Shown: positions 1 through 8,331, counted from the first letter of the stretch. The stretch is 32,993 nt of DNA from Pararhodospirillum oryzae (GCF_007992075.1 NZ_BJZO01000049.1:1-32993); one strand, 5' to 3'. Made by a program: numbers and translations. Notes: a model not told the origin generated them from the sequence alone.

Positions 1-115
1 TTGAGGAACCCTCTTCCAAGGGCATCCAGGGCTTCAGCCGATTGCCCCGCACCCCCCTCCCCCGCTTCGCCCCGGGGGGCTTTGAAAAAAAATACGCGTT
101 CATCAAAAATCCGTC

Positions 116-144
116 TTGCCGACCCCAACGGGCTTTGGTATCTC
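116..144 (+). promoter_or_regulatory. Candidate sigma-70-type promoter of the tRNA-Leu gene
   Basis: A -35-like TTGCCG (116-121) and a -10-like TATCTC (139-144) are separated by exactly 17 nt, about 70 nt upstream of the tRNA. An A-run at 85-92 lies just upstream and could act as an UP element. The rest of 1-212 shows no supportable gene; the one open frame there runs into the tRNA. This is a by-eye motif match only. Confidence 0.4.
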
Positions 145-212
145 ATCCGCCCTCGGCAGGGCCCAACCGGAAACACCGCTGGCCCCCCTGACCGGGACCT
201 GAAGTCCACGAT

Positions 213-299
213 GCGGTCGTGGCGGAATTGGTAGACGCGCAGCGTTGAGGTCGCTGTGGCCGAAAGGCCGTGGAAGTTCGAGTCTTCTCGACCGCACCA
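213..299 (+). tRNA. tRNA-Leu (anticodon GAG)
   Basis: The 87-nt sequence folds as a class II tRNA. The acceptor stem GCGGTCG pairs with CGACCGC and is followed by an encoded ACCA end. The anticodon stem CAGCG/CGCTG encloses the loop TTGAGGT, giving anticodon GAG, which reads CUC and CUU leucine codons. The long variable arm (GGCC GAAA GGCC core) is typical of leucine tRNAs, and the T-arm region GTTCGAGTC is present. It stands alone between its own candidate promoter and a strong terminator. Confidence 0.97.
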
Positions 300-305
300 T
301 TATAT

Positions 306-338
306 AAAAGGCCCGCCGACATGTCCGGCGGGCCTTTT
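306..338 (+). terminator. Rho-independent terminator after tRNA-Leu
   Basis: A perfect 13-bp stem (306-318 with 326-338) closes a 7-nt loop and ends in a T4 tract. It starts 6 nt after the tRNA CCA end, so it most likely ends the tRNA transcript and separates it from mgtE. The A-run on the left arm could also give weak termination on the other strand. Confidence 0.85.
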
Positions 339-422
339 CATTGCCCTGGCCCCTGCCGTCGACCGGCGCCAGGCTGCCACGGCCTCTTGCCTCCATGACC
401 CTTGCGAGAGAAGGACGCGCCC

Positions 423-1823
423 ATGATCAGCCTTGGCGAGCGCGAGTCCCTCCATAACGAGGCGGCTCAACCCGGGGACTCCTTCGGCCTGCTGCCCGAC
501 ATCATCGACGAGATTCGCACCGCCCTGGACGAGGGCCAGACGGAAAAGGTGCGCGAGCTTGTCTTGCCCCTGCACTACGCCGACCAGGCGGATCTGATCG
601 AAAACCTGCCGCCCGACGAGCGCCGGGCCCTGGTGACCTTGCTCAAACCCGAGTTCAACGCCGAGATCCTGCACGAACTGAACGACTACGTGCGCGATGA
701 GGTGATCGCGACGCTGGGCTATCAGGATCTGGCCTCGGCCCTGGTCGAGCTGGACTCGGACGACGCCCTGTACGTCGTGGCCCAGCTGGACGAGGCCGAG
801 CGGGCCCCGGTCATGGAACGCCTGCCCGCCGACCTGCGCGCCTTGATCGAGCAAGGCCTGTCGCTGCCCGAGTATTCGGCCGGGCGCCTGATGCAGCGCG
901 AACTGGTCGCGGTGCCCGCCTACTGGACGGTGGGCGAAACCATCGACTACCTGCGCGCCGCCACCCGCCTGCCCGAGGACTTCGACGCCCTGTACGTGGT
1001 TGACCCCCGTCACCGCCCGGTGGGACAGGTCCGCTTGTCGGTCATGCTGCGCCGCCAGCGCGTCCAGCGCCTGCGCGACATCATGGACACCGACATCCCC
1101 TTGATTCGCACCACCGCCGACCAGGAAGAGGTCGCCCGCCTGTTCCGCGACCGCGACCTGATGTCGGCCCCGGTGGTCGATGCCTCGGGCCGGCTGGTCG
1201 GACGGGTCACGGTGGACGACATCATCGACGTGATTGACGAGGAGGCCGAGGACGACATGCTGCGCCTGGCCGGTGTCGCCGAGGTCGACTTGTACCGGGC
1301 GATCATCGACACGGTGAAGGCGCGGGTGTCGTGGCTGGGCGTCAACCTGATCACCGCGAGCCTCGCGTCGCTGGTCATCGGCCTGTTTGAAAGCACGCTG
1401 CAAAGCATCGTGGCGCTTGCCATCTTGATGCCCATCGTCAGCTCGATCGGCGGCAACGCCGGCACCCAGGCGCTGACCGTGGCCGTGCGCTCGCTCGCGA
1501 CCAAGGAACTGACGCCGGCCAACTCGTGGCGCATCCTGGGCAAGGAAATGCTGGTCGGCGTGCTCAACGGCCTGATCCTGGCCGTGGTCGTGGGGTTGAT
1601 CGCCTGGGTCTGGTTCGGACGCACCGATATCGGCTACGTCATTGCCGCCGCCGTGGTCATCAACCTGACCGTGGCCGGCCTGTCGGGCATCGCCATCCCG
1701 CTTGCCTTGCAGCGGCTGCGGGTTGATCCGGCGGTGGCCAGCTCGGTGTTCCTGACCGCCATCACCGACATGATCGGCTTCTTCGCCTTCCTGGGCCTGG
1801 CGGCGGTGTTCCTGGTCCCGTGA
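423..1823 (+). CDS. mgtE: Magnesium transporter MgtE
   Basis: This inner-membrane Mg2+ channel/transporter of 466 residues has the full MgtE layout: a soluble N-domain (about 1-130), a tandem CBS pair (about 135-260) that senses cytoplasmic Mg2+, and a C-terminal block of about five membrane helices (about 285-466). The conserved GGNAGTQ stretch is at 343-349. The aspartate in the TDMIGFFAFLGLA segment (D449) matches the pore aspartate of the family. I chose ATG 423 because AAGGA lies 7 nt upstream; an in-frame TTG at 402 lacks such a site. It is a single gene between the tRNA terminator and a strong hairpin, convergent with pyrE. No Mg2+ riboswitch is evident in the 84-nt leader. Confidence 0.95.
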   Translation: MISLGERESLHNEAAQPGDSFGLLPDIIDEIRTALDEGQTEKVRELVLPLHYADQADLIENLPPDERRALVTLLKPEFNAEILHELNDYVRDEVIATLGYQDLASALVELDSDDALYVVAQLDEAERAPVMERLPADLRALIEQGLSLPEYSAGRLMQRELVAVPAYWTVGETIDYLRAATRLPEDFDALYVVDPRHRPVGQVRLSVMLRRQRVQRLRDIMDTDIPLIRTTADQEEVARLFRDRDLMSAPVVDASGRLVGRVTVDDIIDVIDEEAEDDMLRLAGVAEVDLYRAIIDTVKARVSWLGVNLITASLASLVIGLFESTLQSIVALAILMPIVSSIGGNAGTQALTVAVRSLATKELTPANSWRILGKEMLVGVLNGLILAVVVGLIAWVWFGRTDIGYVIAAAVVINLTVAGLSGIAIPLALQRLRVDPAVASSVFLTAITDMIGFFAFLGLAAVFLVP

Positions 1824-1825
1824 CA

Positions 1826-1857
1826 CGCGAAGCTCCCCGAAAATGGGGAGCTTCGCG
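1826..1857. terminator. Hairpin between convergent mgtE and pyrE
   Basis: A perfect 13-bp stem (1826-1838 with 1845-1857) with a 6-nt GAAAAT loop begins 2 nt after the mgtE stop. Neither side has a U-tract, so it may be a weak bidirectional terminator or an mRNA 3'-end stabilising structure. Confidence 0.6.
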
Positions 1858-1919
1858 CCGGCATCCGGGCCGGGGAAACCGACTCCCCAGGCCCGGAAGG
1901 AAGTGTCTGGCCTGCCCTG

Positions 1920-2615
1920 CTACTCGCGCGGCTCAAGCCCGCGCCCGCCATGGGCCTTGGACCAGCCCACGGGATCGGACAGGAACGCCCGCACGCCGGC
2001 GATGCTTTCCGCCGGGAAGGCACGGGTTTCCTCGGCGACCATCAGCACGTCGTGCCAGGTGGCCAGCCAGTGCAACGAGATTCCCTTGTCGGCCAGGCTC
2101 TTGAGGGCGCCGGGAAACACGCCGTAGAAGAACAGCACGAAGGCATGATCCACCCGGGCGCCGGCGGTGCGCAGGGCCTCGGCGAAGGTCAGCTTCGAGC
2201 CGCCGTCGGTGGTCAGGTCCTCGACCAGAAGCACGCGCTGGCCCTCGGTCAGGGCGCCTTCGATCTGGGCCATGCGGCCGAAGCCCTTGGGCTTCTTGCG
2301 CACGTAGGTCATGGGCAGGGCCATGCTGTCGGCCAGCCACGCGGCATAGGGAATGCCGGCCGTCTCGCCGCCCGCCACCGCGTCCAGGCTTTCGCAGCCA
2401 ACGGCGCGCTGGATCTTGGCGGTCGCCAGTTCGGTCACCCGGCGCCGGGCCCGGGGAAAGCCAATGACCCGCCGGCAATCGATATAGACGGGACTGGCCC
2501 ACCCCGCGGTCAGCATGTAGGGTTCGTGCGGGCGAAAATTAACGGCCCCGATTTCAAGAAGGATGCTGGCGACGGCGCGGGCGGCGTCGGCATCGGCAAG
2601 GGCGCGGGTATCCAT
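1920..2615 (-). CDS. pyrE: Orotate phosphoribosyltransferase
   Basis: PyrE joins orotate and PRPP to give orotidine 5'-phosphate in cytoplasmic UMP synthesis. The 231-residue product has the PRTase core with the PRPP-binding loop VLLVEDLTTDGGSK at about 128-141. This is the alphaproteobacterial variant of the usual DD-type loop. A lysine-rich segment VRKKPKGFG lies at 105-113, where the catalytic lysines of the family sit. ATG 2615 is preferred. A TTG two codons upstream (2621) sits at closer spacing to the GGAAGG site, so the exact start is open. It is monocistronic, divergent from the crotonase gene and convergent with mgtE. Confidence 0.93.
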   Translation of the reverse strand: MDTRALADADAARAVASILLEIGAVNFRPHEPYMLTAGWASPVYIDCRRVIGFPRARRRVTELATAKIQRAVGCESLDAVAGGETAGIPYAAWLADSMALPMTYVRKKPKGFGRMAQIEGALTEGQRVLLVEDLTTDGGSKLTFAEALRTAGARVDHAFVLFFYGVFPGALKSLADKGISLHWLATWHDVLMVAEETRAFPAESIAGVRAFLSDPVGWSKAHGGRGLEPRE

Positions 2616-2653
2616 GAGCAAAACGGCCTTCCATCAGAAGTGCAACGGGGGAG

Positions 2654-2665
2654 CTGGCATGCCAG
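2654..2665. repeat. 12-bp palindrome upstream of pyrE
   Basis: CTGGCATGCCAG is a perfect palindrome, extended by GGGA/TCCC arms with one unpaired G. It lies about 40 bp upstream of the pyrE start in the divergent pyrE/crotonase intergenic region. It could be an operator or a transcript hairpin; no regulator is identified. Confidence 0.35.
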
Positions 2666-2720
2666 TCCCGGAAGGACCTTGCCGCATTGCCGCGAGACAA
2701 CCCCGGCACGCCCTTCCGAC

Positions 2721-2749
2721 CGGGGCTGTTTACCGGTAAAACGGCCCCG
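2721..2749. repeat. Inverted repeat containing TTTACCGGTAAA
   Basis: The 12-bp palindrome TTTACCGGTAAA (2729-2740) is embedded between CGGGGC (2721-2726) and GCCCCG (2744-2749), which are complementary but offset by one base. It lies 40-70 bp upstream of the crotonase gene. An AT-rich palindromic core in GC-rich DNA looks more like a protein site than a terminator, and no T-tract follows. The regulator is unknown. Confidence 0.35.
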
Positions 2750-2788
2750 TCACAACACCTGCCCCATTCTTGTTGACAGGCAAAGCCC

Positions 2789-3622
2789 ATGACCGACTCC
2801 GACTCCAAGGCTTCTCCCCTGCCCCAGCCCTTTTCGGCCCCGATCGCCCTGGTGATCGATGGGGCGGTGGCCACCGTGCGCCTGAACCGCCCCGAACGCC
2901 TCAACGCCCTGGATCTGCCCATGTGGGCCGCCCTGGGCGATGTTTTCGAGGCCCTGGCGGCCCAGCTCGCCCCCGAGGGGCCGGTGCGCGCGGTCGTGGT
3001 GCGCGGAGCCGGCGGCAAGGCCTTCGCCGCCGGAGCCGACATCAACGAGTTCGATACCGTGCGCGCCACCCCCGAGCAGGCCCAGGCCTACGACGAGATC
3101 ATGCGCCGGGCCCTGACCCTGGTCGCCGCGTGCCCGGTGCCCGTGGTCGCCGCGATCGAGGGGGCGTGCGTCGGCGGCGGGCTGGAACTGGCCTGCCTGT
3201 GCGACCTGCGCCTGTCCAACGCCTCCGGACGCTTCGGAGTGCCGATCAACCGCATTGGCGTGGTCATGGCCTACCCCGAGATCCAGGCGATCATGCGCCT
3301 GGCCGGGCCTGCCAACACGCTGTCCTTGCTGCTGGAAGGCCGGATCATCGATGCCCCCGACGCCCTGCGCATGGGGCTGCTTAACCGGGTTGTTGAAGAC
3401 GACGCCTTTGAAGCCCACCTCAACGACACCCTCAAGGGCCTGACCCAGGGCGCGCCGGGGGTGAACGCCTGGCACAAGGCCTTCGTGCGCCGTTTGCGGG
3501 ACGGAGCCCCTGTCGACGCGGCCGAGATGGCCGAATGCTACCGTTTCCTGGAAACCGAGGATTACCGGGAGGGGATCGCCGCCTTCAAGGACAAGCGCAA
3601 GCCCCGGTTCACCGGGCGCTAG
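2789..3622 (+). CDS. Enoyl-CoA hydratase/isomerase (crotonase) family protein
   Basis: The 277-residue protein has the crotonase fold: the N-terminal VATVRLNRPERLNAL strand-turn region (about 27-41), the AFAAGADI oxyanion segment (78-85) and GACVGGGLELA (125-135). The first catalytic glutamate is present (E133, matching E144 of rat enoyl-CoA hydratase). The second (rat E164, in the FGxPE motif) is replaced: the sequence reads FGVPINRIG, with I153 at that place. The protein may therefore not be a classical hydratase and could act as an isomerase, hydrolase or other CoA enzyme. The start ATG has AGG 8 nt upstream. The exact substrate is unknown and the neighbours give no pathway clue. Confidence 0.85.
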   Translation: MTDSDSKASPLPQPFSAPIALVIDGAVATVRLNRPERLNALDLPMWAALGDVFEALAAQLAPEGPVRAVVVRGAGGKAFAAGADINEFDTVRATPEQAQAYDEIMRRALTLVAACPVPVVAAIEGACVGGGLELACLCDLRLSNASGRFGVPINRIGVVMAYPEIQAIMRLAGPANTLSLLLEGRIIDAPDALRMGLLNRVVEDDAFEAHLNDTLKGLTQGAPGVNAWHKAFVRRLRDGAPVDAAEMAECYRFLETEDYREGIAAFKDKRKPRFTGR

Positions 3623-3691
3623 GCCGCTTGCCCCTTCCCCTCTTCGCCCTTCCTTTTTCAAGCACCGGCTTCCCACGCGGAAGGACTGAGC

Positions 3692-4813
3692 ATGACACGA
3701 GATCAGCAGATCCGGTTCTGGGCGGTGGGCGTCGTGGTGACGGTGGCCCTGCTTTATGTCCTGCGCTCGGTCCTTGCGCCGTTCGTGGCCGGGATGGCCG
3801 CCGCCTACATGCTCGACCCCCTGGCCGACCGCCTGGAACGGCTGCGGATTTCGCGGCTGGGGGCGACCATCATCATCACCTTGGGCTTTTTCCTGTGCCT
3901 GGCCCTGGGGCTCCTGGTGCTGCTCCCCTTGCTGCAAGGCCAGATCGCGGCCTTCATCAAGAACGTGCCCGGCTACACCGCCACCTTGGTTGACAAGGGC
4001 CAGGCCCTTTTGGGCGCGCTTCAGGCGACCTTGGGGCCCGAGCGCATGGGACGCCTGACCTCGGGCCTGGAGTCCACCGCCGTCGAGGCCGCCAAGTGGC
4101 TGGTCGCCCTGATCACCGACATCATCAGTGGCGGCGCCGCCCTGGTGGGGGTGGTGTCGGTGCTGGTCATTACCCCGGTCATCACCTTCTACATGCTGCG
4201 CGACTGGGACCGCATGGTCGGGGCGATCGATGGCTGGCTGCCCCGGCCCTATGCCCCCGTCATCCGCACCCAGATGGAGGCGATCAACCAGACCATCGCC
4301 GGCTTCATTCGCGGCCAGTCCACGGTCTGCCTGGCGTTGGGTTCGTACTACGCCATCGGCCTGACCCTGGCCGGCCTCGACCTCGGCCTGGTGGTCGGTC
4401 TCGTGTCGGGGGTTTTGTCCTTCATCCCCTACGTGGGGACCATCACCGGCTTCGTGTCGTCCCTGGCCCTGGCCCTGGCTCAGTTCGAGTCGTGGCCCCG
4501 GATCGCCGTGGTCGTCGCCATTTTTGTTTCCGGGCAGGTGATCGAAGGCAATGTGCTCACGCCCAAGCTGGTGGGCGACCGGGTGGGCCTGCATCCCGTG
4601 TGGGTGATTTTCGCCCTGCTGGCCGGTGGTGGCCTGTTCGGCTTCGTGGGCGTGCTGCTGGCCGTGCCGGTGGCCGCCGTGATCGGGGTGCTGGTGCGCT
4701 TTTTCCTGTCCCAGTACCTTGCCAGCCCGCTGTATTCCGGTGAAACCGGCGCGAGCCCCCGGCTTGCCCCGCCCGCCGGGTCCGCCCCCTCTTCCCCAAC
4801 CGAGAGACCATGA
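3692..4813 (+). CDS. AI-2E family (PerM/YdjX-like) membrane transporter
   Basis: This 373-residue inner-membrane protein has hydrophobic segments near residues 9-28, 30-45 and 55-80, a central soluble domain (about 80-150), then four or five more helices to about 350. The PKLVGDRVGLHPVWVIFAL stretch near 290-310 is characteristic of the AI-2E exporter family (Pfam AI-2E_transport). Family members have been linked to autoinducer-2 export or Na+/H+ antiport; the substrate here is unknown. GGAAGGA precedes the ATG. The last 20 residues are a Pro/Ser-rich tail. Its stop overlaps the hda start by 4 nt (ATGA), so the two genes are translationally coupled, as often seen in alphaproteobacteria. Confidence 0.88.
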   Translation: MTRDQQIRFWAVGVVVTVALLYVLRSVLAPFVAGMAAAYMLDPLADRLERLRISRLGATIIITLGFFLCLALGLLVLLPLLQGQIAAFIKNVPGYTATLVDKGQALLGALQATLGPERMGRLTSGLESTAVEAAKWLVALITDIISGGAALVGVVSVLVITPVITFYMLRDWDRMVGAIDGWLPRPYAPVIRTQMEAINQTIAGFIRGQSTVCLALGSYYAIGLTLAGLDLGLVVGLVSGVLSFIPYVGTITGFVSSLALALAQFESWPRIAVVVAIFVSGQVIEGNVLTPKLVGDRVGLHPVWVIFALLAGGGLFGFVGVLLAVPVAAVIGVLVRFFLSQYLASPLYSGETGASPRLAPPAGSAPSSPTERP

Positions 4814-5508
4814 CCCTGCCCCGGCAACTTGCCCTAGACCTGTCCTGGCGCCCCGCGCTGGGGCGCGAGGATTTCCTGGTCGCGCCCTGCAATCAGGCGG
4901 CCGTCGCCCTGATCGATGCCTGGCCGGCCTGGCCGGGCCCGGTGGTATGCCTGCAAGGCCCCCCGGGCTCGGGCAAGACCCATCTGGCCCACGTGTTCGC
5001 CCAATGCAGCCAGGCCCGTTTCCTCGGCCTCGCCGATCTGTCGGGCGCCGATCCGCTGGCCGCCTTTCCCGAGGCCAATGCCGCCGTCGTCGTCGAGGAT
5101 TGGGATCGCGGCGCGCCCCACGACCGCGCGACCGAAACCGATTTGTTCCATGCCCTGAACGCGGTGCGTCAGCGCTCGGGCTGGATGCTGCTGACCGGGG
5201 AGCGACCGCCCACCCGCTGGCCCGTGACCCTGCCCGACCTGCGCTCGCGCCTAGCCACCGTGCCGGTGGCGGGATTGGCCGAACCCGACGAGGCCTTGCT
5301 GGCGGCGGTGGTGCTCAAGCAGTTCGCCGATCGCGGCCTGGACGTGGCGCCCGAGGCGGTGGCCTACCTGCTGCCCCGGCTGGAGCGGCGGTTCCTGGCC
5401 ATTCAGGATCTGGTGGCGCGGGCCGATCGCCTGGCGCTGAGCGAAAGCAAGGCAATCACCATTCCCTTGCTCCGCCGGGTTCTGGCCGAGAGCCCGGAGC
5501 AGCCCTGA
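4810..5508 (+). CDS. hda: DnaA-like regulatory ATPase Hda/HdaA
   Basis: Hda promotes hydrolysis of DnaA-bound ATP while attached to the DNA sliding clamp, limiting re-initiation of replication. The 232-residue protein begins with QLALDL (residues 6-11), which fits a beta-clamp-binding motif. It then has a AAA+ domain with Walker A GPPGSGKT (50-57), Walker B VVVEDWD (E96-D97) and an arginine-finger region LRSRLATVPV. The DnaA DNA-binding domain is absent, as expected for Hda. It overlaps the upstream transporter gene by 4 nt and converges on folC through a shared hairpin. Confidence 0.93.
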   Translation: MTLPRQLALDLSWRPALGREDFLVAPCNQAAVALIDAWPAWPGPVVCLQGPPGSGKTHLAHVFAQCSQARFLGLADLSGADPLAAFPEANAAVVVEDWDRGAPHDRATETDLFHALNAVRQRSGWMLLTGERPPTRWPVTLPDLRSRLATVPVAGLAEPDEALLAAVVLKQFADRGLDVAPEAVAYLLPRLERRFLAIQDLVARADRLALSESKAITIPLLRRVLAESPEQP

Positions 5509-5542
5509 AAAAAGGAGGAAGGCCGCTCCCGGCCCTCTCCTT
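5509..5542. terminator. Shared terminator between hda and folC
   Basis: The stem GGCCG/CGGCC with a CTCC loop (5521-5534) is extended, across a small internal loop, by AAGGAG/CTCCTT (5512-5517 with 5537-5542). The A6 run at 5508-5513 becomes a U-tract for minus-strand transcripts, so it should terminate folC. In the plus direction it is weaker but may end hda. Confidence 0.65.
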
Positions 5543-5587
5543 CTTCCCGACCTCCCGTTCGGGGGCCCACGGCCGCGCGCGCCGGGT

Positions 5588-6895
5588 TCAGGCGGGCACG
5601 GTGCCGTTGGCTTGCAGGGCGGCGCCGGCCAGGTACAGGGATCCGCAGATCAGGATGCGCCCCGGCCCCTCCCCCGACGCCAGGTCATCGATCGCCGCCG
5701 CCAGCGACATGGCCTTGCGCACGTCGGGGAAGCCCGCCGACCGCGCCTTGTCGGCCAGCAGATGGGCGGGAATGCCCGCCGCCGTCTGCGCGCCGGGGAC
5801 AGGCACCGCGACCAGCGTGCGCACGGGGCCGACCAGGGCTTCGAGAAAGCCGGCGGCGTCCTTGCTGTCGATCATGCCACAGATTATGTCCACGGCCCCC
5901 TCGGCGGCCCAGTCGTTCAACACCCGGCCAAGGGCGCGTCCGGCATGGGGATTGTGGCCGCCATCCACCCACAAGCTGAAATCCCCGGGCAGGCGCCCGA
6001 CCAGAAGCCCCTGGTCCAGGGGGTGCAGGCGCGCGGGCCAGTCGACCGTCTCCATGGCGCGCCGGCGGGCTTCCAGGGGCACCACCTGGCCGGTTTGGGC
6101 CTCAAAGGCATCGAGCACGGCCAGGGCCTGGGCGGCATTGGCCACCTGATGGGCCCCGACAAGGCGCGGACGCGCCATGGCGGTGTTGGCGTTGAACATC
6201 CAGCCCGTTTCGGTTTCCCGCCACGTCCAGTCCCGCCCGCCCAGCAAAACGGGCGCGCCCACCGCGCGGGCCCGGGCTTCCAGCACCAAGGCGGCCTCGG
6301 GCGCCTGGGGGGCGATGACCGCAGGCACCCCGGCCTTGAGGATTCCGGCCTTTTCGCCGGCGATGGCGGCCAGGGTCTCGCCCAGGAAGCCCTTGTGATC
6401 CAGATCGATCGGAGTGATCACGCTCACCGCCGGGCGGGGGATCACGTTGGTCGCGTCCAGGCGTCCGCCCAGGCCGGTTTCCAGCAACACCACGTCGGCC
6501 TCGACCCGGGTAAAGGCCAGCAGGGCGGCGGCCGTGGTGGCCTCGAAAAAGGTCAGGGGCGCGCCGGCGTTGGCGGTTTCGACCGCCTCCAGCACCTGTT
6601 CCAGGAAGGCGTCGTCGATCAAGGAACCGGCCAGGCGGATTCGTTCATTGAAACGAACCAGATGGGGGCTTGTGTAAACGTGAACCCGCAAGCCCGCCGC
6701 CTCCAGGGCGGCGCGCAGGAAGGCAACCACCGAGCCCTTGCCGTTGGTCCCGGCGACGTGGATCACCGGGGCCAGGCGTTCCTGGGGAGATCCCAGGGCC
6801 GCCAGCACGCGCTCCACCCTGTCCAGGGACAAGTCGATGGTCTTGGGGTGCAATGACATCAAGCGATCAAGCGCGGCAGGGGATCCCATTGCCAT
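5588..6895 (-). CDS. folC: Bifunctional dihydrofolate synthase / folylpolyglutamate synthase
   Basis: FolC adds glutamate to dihydropteroate and then extends the polyglutamate tail of folates, using ATP in the cytoplasm. The 435-residue protein is a Mur-ligase-fold enzyme with P-loop GTNGKGS at 49-55, a following TSPHLVRFNERI segment (about 76-87) typical of FolC, and the C-terminal ligase domain with GGHNPHA. ATG 6895 or the in-frame ATG 6889 are both possible, with AAGG just upstream. The family-typical start LDRLMSLHPK supports this region. It lies 270 nt downstream of accD in the usual accD-folC order, but a terminator lies between them, so it may have its own promoter. Confidence 0.95.
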   Translation of the reverse strand: MAMGSPAALDRLMSLHPKTIDLSLDRVERVLAALGSPQERLAPVIHVAGTNGKGSVVAFLRAALEAAGLRVHVYTSPHLVRFNERIRLAGSLIDDAFLEQVLEAVETANAGAPLTFFEATTAAALLAFTRVEADVVLLETGLGGRLDATNVIPRPAVSVITPIDLDHKGFLGETLAAIAGEKAGILKAGVPAVIAPQAPEAALVLEARARAVGAPVLLGGRDWTWRETETGWMFNANTAMARPRLVGAHQVANAAQALAVLDAFEAQTGQVVPLEARRRAMETVDWPARLHPLDQGLLVGRLPGDFSLWVDGGHNPHAGRALGRVLNDWAAEGAVDIICGMIDSKDAAGFLEALVGPVRTLVAVPVPGAQTAAGIPAHLLADKARSAGFPDVRKAMSLAAAIDDLASGEGPGRILICGSLYLAGAALQANGTVPA

Positions 6896-7022
6896 CCATC
6901 CTTATTCGACCCGTGGCTGGCGGGCCGGCCCAACCGTCCTCGCCCGCCGCCGAAGGTAGCACCACCGCCCTTCAAGCGGAACCGGCCAGTGCGCCGCTCC
7001 CGCAAGCACGGAGCCGCCCAGC

Positions 7023-7043
7023 CCCGGAGGCATTACCTCCGGG
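7023..7043. repeat. Hairpin in the accD-folC intergenic region
   Basis: CCCGGAGG (7023-7030) and CCTCCGGG (7036-7043) form a perfect 8-bp stem with loop CATTA. There is no U-tract. It lies about 130 nt upstream of the folC start, inside a possible folC leader. Confidence 0.35.
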
Positions 7044-7072
7044 CCGTCCCCTTGCCTCTTGAAGGATAAAGG

Positions 7073-7099
7073 AAAAAACCTCGGGACACTCGCCCCGAA
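7073..7099 (-). terminator. Rho-independent terminator after accD
   Basis: Read on the minus strand, TTCGGG pairs with CCCGAG (one G-U pair) around an 8-nt loop, followed by a run of six T. It lies about 70 nt past the accD stop and likely ends that transcript. Confidence 0.6.
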
Positions 7100-7165
7100 C
7101 CAAGGCGGGCGCAAGCCCGGCGGCCCTGGGGGGCCGGCGCCGGGTCTCGCGCCCGGGTTTCGCGC

Positions 7166-8170
7166 CTACGCCTCGTCTTCCTCGGGTTCGGCCTCGTCGT
7201 GGGCCTCGGCCTGTCCGTCGCGCCGGGCCGCCTCTTCCACGTCGCCGGCCGGAGGCGTGGCGCGGGTGCCGCTTCGTCCCGAGTCGGCATCCAGGGACAA
7301 GGCCAGGACCTCGGCCGGGGGATCGCGGCGCAGCAGGATCGACAAAATCCGCCCCAAGGTCGCCTTCAGGTCGGCGCGGTTGACCACCAGATCGACCATG
7401 CCGTGATCACGCAGGTATTCGGCGCGCTGGAAGCCGTCGGGCAGGGTTTCGCGGATGGTGTTCTGGATCACGCGCGCGCCCGCGAAGCCGATCACCGCCC
7501 CGGGTTCGGAAATGGCGATGTCGCCCAGCATGGCGAACGACGCGGTCACGCCGCCGGTGGTCGGATCGGTGAGCAGCACCATGTAGGGCAGGCCGGCGTC
7601 CTTGACCCGCTGCACCGCGACGGTTGTTCTGGCCATCTGCATCAACGACAAGATGCCCTCTTGCATGCGGGCACCACCCGAGGCCGGAATGACGATCAGC
7701 GAGGCGCGCTGCAAGACCGCGAGCTCGGCGGCGGCAACCAGGCCCTCGCCCACCGCCATGCCCATCGAGCCGCCCATGAACGAAAAGTCAAAGGCCGCGA
7801 CCACCACGGGGATGCCCATCAGCCAGCCGTGGGCGACGATGATGGCTTCCTTTTCGCCCGTCTTCGCCTGGGCTTCCTTCATGCGGTCGGAATACCGCTT
7901 CAGATCCTTGAATTTCAGGGGATCTTGCGGAATGGGGGGCAGCTCGATCGGGGTCCAGGTTCCCCCGTCGAACAAGAGTTCCAACCGCTTGCGCACCGGC
8001 AAACGCATGTGGTGTCCGCAGTGGGAACACACCTGCCAGGATTTTTCCAGCTCCTTGTGAAAGAGCATGTGATCGCAGGCCGGGCACTTACGCCACAGGT
8101 TTTCCGGGACTTCCTTGGATCCGACAAGGCTGCGGATCTTGGGGCGGACGAAGGTTGTCAGCCAGTTCAT
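7166..8170 (-). CDS. accD: Acetyl-CoA carboxylase carboxyltransferase subunit beta
   Basis: AccD pairs with AccA to move the carboxyl group from biotin on BCCP to acetyl-CoA, making malonyl-CoA for fatty-acid synthesis. The 334-residue protein starts with MNWLTTFVRPKI, as in close homologues. It has a four-cysteine zinc ribbon (C29, C32, C48, C51), then the carboxyltransferase domain with SGGARMQEG and TTGGVTASFAMLGD motifs. I chose ATG 8170 because homology begins there, although the frame is open farther upstream. The last 45 residues form an acidic, Glu/Asp-rich tail absent from the 304-residue E. coli protein. It is separated from trpA by a terminator and 405 nt. Confidence 0.95.
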   Translation of the reverse strand: MNWLTTFVRPKIRSLVGSKEVPENLWRKCPACDHMLFHKELEKSWQVCSHCGHHMRLPVRKRLELLFDGGTWTPIELPPIPQDPLKFKDLKRYSDRMKEAQAKTGEKEAIIVAHGWLMGIPVVVAAFDFSFMGGSMGMAVGEGLVAAAELAVLQRASLIVIPASGGARMQEGILSLMQMARTTVAVQRVKDAGLPYMVLLTDPTTGGVTASFAMLGDIAISEPGAVIGFAGARVIQNTIRETLPDGFQRAEYLRDHGMVDLVVNRADLKATLGRILSILLRRDPPAEVLALSLDADSGRSGTRATPPAGDVEEAARRDGQAEAHDEAEPEEDEA

Positions 8171-8331
8171 GGATTGCGTTTCTTCCCACACTGATCGGCG
8201 GTTGGGCACTTCGGCATGCCACGCGGAACTCGGGATCCCCTGTTTCCGAAGCACGCCTTGTCACTTGTTTCTTGTTGCGGCGCTGGCGAAACGAAACAAA
8301 TCGTGGTGTCCCGTCAAGCCCCCCATTGTTG

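Noticed and set aside
1-234. A 77-codon plus-strand frame at the window start
   Set aside because: It runs into the tRNA-Leu gene and covers its promoter; no domain or ribosome site is seen.
300-1826. A 508-codon minus-strand frame opposite mgtE
   Set aside because: mgtE is unmistakable by motif. The antisense product is His/Asp/Gln-rich with no recognisable domain and spans the terminator.
2773-2778. A perfect TTGACA upstream of the crotonase gene
   Set aside because: It lies only 10 nt before the ATG, so a -10 box would fall inside the gene, and none is seen at 16-18 nt.
2750-4594. A 614-codon minus-strand frame across the crotonase and AI-2E genes
   Set aside because: It crosses two real genes and the gap between them, and has shadow-type composition.
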